Positions 31,631-34,400 of a stretch of 34,400 nucleotides of DNA are shown here, piece after piece. The notes under the pieces were generated by a model. The model was not told the DNA's origin, did not search any database, and saw only the letters and a list, made by a program, of their open reading frames with translations. Origin of the DNA: Myxococcales bacterium (lineage in GTDB: Bacteria; Myxococcota_A; Polyangia; Polyangiales; Polyangiaceae); contig SYFR01000362.1 in assembly GCA_005800325.1 (NCBI GenBank), positions 1 to 34,400 of the forward strand, read 5' to 3'. The translations under genes were made by a program, and so were the position numbers. Positions within the stretch are counted from its first letter, which is position 1; every line of letters begins with the position of its first letter.

Positions 31631-32572
31631 ATGAAGTTTCGTGCGATGTTGACGGGGGCCGTGTTCTTGGTTGCGCTCGGGGGCGGTTGCAGCCGCGCGA
31701 AGCAAGAGGCGGTGCTGCTGTCGAACCAGGGTGACAATCTCGTCGACTCGAACCCGGGACAGGCGATCGGAAAGTACGAAGAGGCGACGAAGCTCGACCC
31801 CGCCAACCACCTCATCCTCTACAAGCTCGCGAAGGCCTACAAGAAGAAGGAAGACTGGGAGAAGGCGGCATCGACCTTGGCACGCGCAGCGGAAAAGGCG
31901 CCCGCGTTCGCCAGTTATTGGTTCGAGCTAGGCAACGCGCTCGAGCAGCAAGCGAAGAAGGGCACGGTGAAGTGGTCGGAGACGATTGAGCCGTACTCGA
32001 AGTGCATCGAGAAGGACCCGAACAAGGACGAGTGCTACGCGCGCTTGGCAAACGCCTACGTCTGGAGCGACGACGATCAAAAGGCGCTTCAGAAGTACGT
32101 CGAGGCGATCGAGAAGCGCCCCGCGTCGAGCGATCGTGCGTGCATCGATGACCCGCTGCTCCTGTGCCCGGTGGCCTATTACACGAGCCTCGCGAACCTC
32201 TTGATGCGACTCGACTACTACAAAGAGGCCGAGCAGGTGCTCAACGCGGCCAAGGAGTTTGCGGATCCGAAGGACAAGCGGCTCTTCAACGTGCACACGC
32301 TGCTTGCGCAGGTTTACCGGGAGCAGAACGACGTCGACAAGCAGGTGCGGGCGCTCGAGGACGCGAAGAGCGTGCGCGAGGATGAGCCGACTCTGCTCTT
32401 CAACCTGGGGATGGCCTACGCGGCGAAGAAGCCGCCGAACAAGGCGGACGCGCTCGCCCGGCTCAAGGGTTTTTCAGCGCGGGCCTGCAAGCAGAAGGAC
32501 GCGGCGAAGTACAAGTCGCAGTGTGAACAGACGCAGACCGTGATCATGCGCTTGCAGGGTCCTGGCGGCTGA
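31631..32572 (+). CDS. gltH: TPR lipoprotein, GltH-like
   Basis: 313 residues from ATG 31631, with AAAGGTGG about 5-6 nt upstream; the track's start 106 codons earlier crosses the terminator region and is rejected. The signal MKFRAMLTGAVFLVALGGGC predicts a lipoprotein with acylated Cys20. The mature protein is a chain of TPR pairs: NPGQAIGKYEEATKLDPANHLILYKLAKAYKKKEDWEKAASTL in two steps, FASYWFELGNALEQQAKKG, CYARLANAYVWSDDDQKALQKYVEAI, YTSLANLLMRLDYYKEAEQVL, NVHTLLAQVYREQNDVDKQVRALEDA. Four or more internal Cys (CIEKDPNKDEC, CIDDPLLLC) could pair in the periplasm. Its place after pglI matches gltH in Myxococcus, but I am less sure of GltH's architecture there, so the name is mainly from order. 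Being downstream of a strong terminator, it probably starts a new transcript that includes gltI. Confidence 0.68.
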   Translation: MKFRAMLTGAVFLVALGGGCSRAKQEAVLLSNQGDNLVDSNPGQAIGKYEEATKLDPANHLILYKLAKAYKKKEDWEKAASTLARAAEKAPAFASYWFELGNALEQQAKKGTVKWSETIEPYSKCIEKDPNKDECYARLANAYVWSDDDQKALQKYVEAIEKRPASSDRACIDDPLLLCPVAYYTSLANLLMRLDYYKEAEQVLNAAKEFADPKDKRLFNVHTLLAQVYREQNDVDKQVRALEDAKSVREDEPTLLFNLGMAYAAKKPPNKADALARLKGFSARACKQKDAAKYKSQCEQTQTVIMRLQGPGG

Positions 32573-32675
32573 AGCGCGCGGGCTGCGCGTGGCTCGCCGT
32601 GTGACGTCGTGGGCGATTTCGCTGCCGCCACGAGAAGACAGCGCATTCAAGTTGGGTGTTCATTCGTCGCCTCAG

Positions 32676-34400
32676 ATGCAAATTACGCAGCGCCTAGCCG
32701 AGCTTGAAGCTACACGCGAGTGGTCTGCATTTGCCGACGCGCTCGAGCAGGCCATAGAGCTCGAGCCGAGCGAGCCGGCAAAGGCCGAGCTCTTCTTGCG
32801 GCTCGGACGCACCCTGAACGAGAAGCTTGCGCGAGGGCCGCGGGCGCTCAAGGCGTTTCAGCAGGCGTGGAAGCTTCAGCCCGCGGACGTCGGCGCGCTG
32901 CACGAGGCGAGTCGGGCGTATTGGGATCTCGCCAAGATCAAGATGGTCGAGACGGTCCTCCGCAAGGGCCTCGCGGTCGTGACCGGCGAGGCGCGTGCCA
33001 AGGTGCTCGTCGACCTCGCCGACGTGCTGCAGGACCTCGGTGATTACGACGCCGCGCGCGAGTGTTGTCACGAGGCTGCGGCCGTCGATTCGCCCTTGGC
33101 GTTCGAGGCCCAGCTGTGCGGAGAGGACTTGAGCGTGGACGCGGCGTCGCAGGCCGACCGCATCGACGAGCTCGTCTCGGACGCCGCGGAGCGTTCCGAC
33201 GTGGCCGAGCGAGCGAGGCTGTTGATTCGGGCGGCCCGGATCGCGAGGCGGTTCGCGGCACCACGCCATGAGGAGCTGTTGCTGCTCGCGTATCAGGCCG
33301 ACCGCGGGGACCGGCAAACGGCTGCGCTCTACGAGGAGCTGCTCGCGAGCGATGGCCGACTCGACGAGGTCATGTCGCGCCAAGTCGAGCTCTTGGACGC
33401 CGCCGGCGGCCTCGAGCGATCGCGGTTGGCCCTTCGGTTCGGCGCGCGGTGGGCAACGCGGCACCAAGACCTCGCACGCGCGGCCGAGTTGTTCGAACGA
33501 GCGGTGCGTGCGGACCCAAGCAACGACGCGGCGTTTGCGTCGCTCGTCGAGTTGTGGGGCGCCCAAGAGGGCAGCGCGGGCAAGCTCCTCGCGCTCGCCG
33601 AGGAGCTCGTTGAGAGCGCCGGTGCCCCGGACTTCGTGCTGGCCGCTGCGGGCAAGGCCTCGTGGCGAATGCTTGGCGACATCGAGCGCGCCGGATCGTG
33701 GTTTGCTCGCCTGGCGCCCGTGGCACCGAACCATCCGGAGCTACGCGCCTATGAGGCGTGGCTCGGGGCACTGGAGCACGAGGCTGTCGGGGCGCGCGAA
33801 CCCGCGACGGAAGCGGGGTCGTGTGGCGACGTGGCTCGGTCGGCCCCACCCGCAGCTGGCGCACTGGCGTCGCCGACGGAAGAGGGCGATGTCAGAGGCG
33901 TTCCTGAGGACGGGCAGGCGGCCTTCAATACGACGGACGTCGACAGAGGGCTTCACGTGAGTGCCGAACAGGGCAGAGACGACGAGGAAAAGATGGTCGT
34001 GGACGAAGGGGACAGCGCGGTGAATTCGGTGGGTGACGAGGATCTCGACAACACGACGGAATTGGACTCGTTGGTCGACTCGGTGAGCGGAGCGGACATC
34101 GAAGCCGTGGTCGACTCGGTGAGCGGAGCGGACGTCGAGACCGTGGCCGACTCGGTGAGCGGAGCGGACATCGAGTCGGTGCCGAGCTCGCGTGAGGCGG
34201 CGCAAGACGTGGCGCGCGCCGTCGCGGATTCGGCCGATGCGGCCCTGGCGGCTCCCGCGGATGCCAGCCACGAAGCAAGCGCTGACGGGAACTCACCAGC
34301 GAGCCCCGCCGAGCCCGAGCCGTGCAGTGCCACGCCGGTCAGTGCCACGCCGGTCAGTGCCACGCCGGTCAGTGCCACGCCGGTCAGTGCCACGCCGGTC
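32676..34400 (+). CDS. gltI: Large TPR protein, GltI-like (AgnA-like), N-terminal part; runs off the window
   Basis: Open from ATG 32676 to the window end (575 codons, no stop), so the ORF track omitted it. It begins MQITQRLAELEATREW with no signal peptide, so it is likely cytoplasmic. TPR-type helices cover about 1-365: WSAFADALEQAIELEPSEPA, LFLRLGRTLNEKLARGPRAL, KVLVDLADVLQDLGDYDAAREC, LARAAELFERAVRADPSND, AAGKASWRMLGDIERAGSWF. From about residue 370 it becomes acidic, Ser/Ala/Val-rich and repetitive (3 x 12 residues, then SATPV repeats at the edge). GltI of Myxococcus is a very large cytoplasmic TPR protein encoded after gltH, so order, TPR content and lack of a signal agree. The full length, and whether TPRs resume after the linker, is unknown. 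Confidence 0.7.
   Translation, partial: MQITQRLAELEATREWSAFADALEQAIELEPSEPAKAELFLRLGRTLNEKLARGPRALKAFQQAWKLQPADVGALHEASRAYWDLAKIKMVETVLRKGLAVVTGEARAKVLVDLADVLQDLGDYDAARECCHEAAAVDSPLAFEAQLCGEDLSVDAASQADRIDELVSDAAERSDVAERARLLIRAARIARRFAAPRHEELLLLAYQADRGDRQTAALYEELLASDGRLDEVMSRQVELLDAAGGLERSRLALRFGARWATRHQDLARAAELFERAVRADPSNDAAFASLVELWGAQEGSAGKLLALAEELVESAGAPDFVLAAAGKASWRMLGDIERAGSWFARLAPVAPNHPELRAYEAWLGALEHEAVGAREPATEAGSCGDVARSAPPAAGALASPTEEGDVRGVPEDGQAAFNTTDVDRGLHVSAEQGRDDEEKMVVDEGDSAVNSVGDEDLDNTTELDSLVDSVSGADIEAVVDSVSGADVETVADSVSGADIESVPSSREAAQDVARAVADSADAALAAPADASHEASADGNSPASPAEPEPCSATPVSATPVSATPVSATPVSATPV
34074..34181 (+). repeat. 3 x 36-bp in-frame repeat in gltI
   Basis: Three near-identical 36-bp units encode VDSVSGADIEAV, VDSVSGADVETV and ADSVSGADIESV. 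They sit in the acidic linker and keep the frame (12 codons each). Confidence 0.92.
34326..34400 (+). repeat. At least 5 x 15-bp in-frame repeat at the window edge in gltI
   Basis: Five perfect copies of AGTGCCACGCCGGTC encode SATPV repeats; the array continues past the window, so copy number is unknown. Perfect identity implies recent expansion. Confidence 0.95.

Noticed and set aside
33953-34393. Minus-strand ORF starting with ALTGV repeats
   Set aside because: Antisense reading of the 15-bp repeat in gltI; no independent support.
1-34400. tRNA, rRNA or mobile elements
   Set aside because: No cloverleaf with GGTTCRA arm, rRNA core sequence, transposase motif or terminal inverted repeats was seen by eye; a covariance-model scan would be decisive.

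Overview
The window looks like chromosomal DNA from a myxobacterium (Myxococcota, probably Polyangiales/Sorangiineae-like, although the rank below phylum is a guess). The signs are very high GC with G/C-rich third codon positions, a Hanks-type Ser/Thr kinase, many TPR lipoproteins, myxobacterial-type outer-membrane barrels, and an FHA protein with the AgmX/PglI C-terminal tail. I see no tRNA, rRNA, CRISPR array, insertion sequence or phage gene. Gene density is high and many genes are joined by ATGA/GTGA stop-start overlaps.

Layout. (1) 1-3630, plus strand: the 3' part of pyruvate kinase, overlapped by a transmembrane Ser/Thr kinase gene, then a secreted TPR/coiled-coil protein. (2) 3677-5983: two unrelated SAM-dependent methyltransferases (one per strand) and a DUF1285 protein. 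(3) 5933-14505, minus strand: HEAT-repeat protein, outer-membrane barrel, 13-haem c-type cytochrome, 84-aa protein, lipoprotein with a haem-like CX4CH site, membrane-anchored single-cluster Fe-S protein, and an M16-like lipoprotein without its zinc motif. This is a candidate envelope electron-transfer cluster. (4) 14620-21096, minus strand: two outer-membrane beta-barrel proteins (GltA/GltB candidates), ftsY, a secreted carboxypeptidase-regulatory-like protein, a YraN nuclease-fold protein and a Cys-rich lipoprotein. (5) 21367-34400, plus strand: a run of seven genes whose order and architectures match the Myxococcus xanthus gliding-motility genes gltC-gltD(agmU)-gltE(aglT)-gltF-gltG(pglI)-gltH-gltI. 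The last gene runs off the window.

How they work together. In M. xanthus the Glt proteins form an envelope-spanning complex (outer-membrane barrels GltA/B, periplasmic TPR proteins GltC/D, lipoprotein GltE, inner-membrane GltG with a TonB-like tail, cytoplasmic GltI), which the AglRQS proton-driven motor powers to drive gliding. There the gltA/B/C group and the gltD-J group sit at separate loci. Here gltC directly precedes gltD, and two candidate barrels lie about 5 kb away on the other strand, so the window may hold nearly the whole envelope part in one place. gltJ (agmX) and aglRQS are not in view. Notable non-coding features are a 6 x 19-bp tandem array just before gltD, sigma70-like promoters before gltC, gltF and the barrel operon, and a strong intrinsic terminator after gltG. 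Family and Glt assignments come from memory of family features, not from a search.
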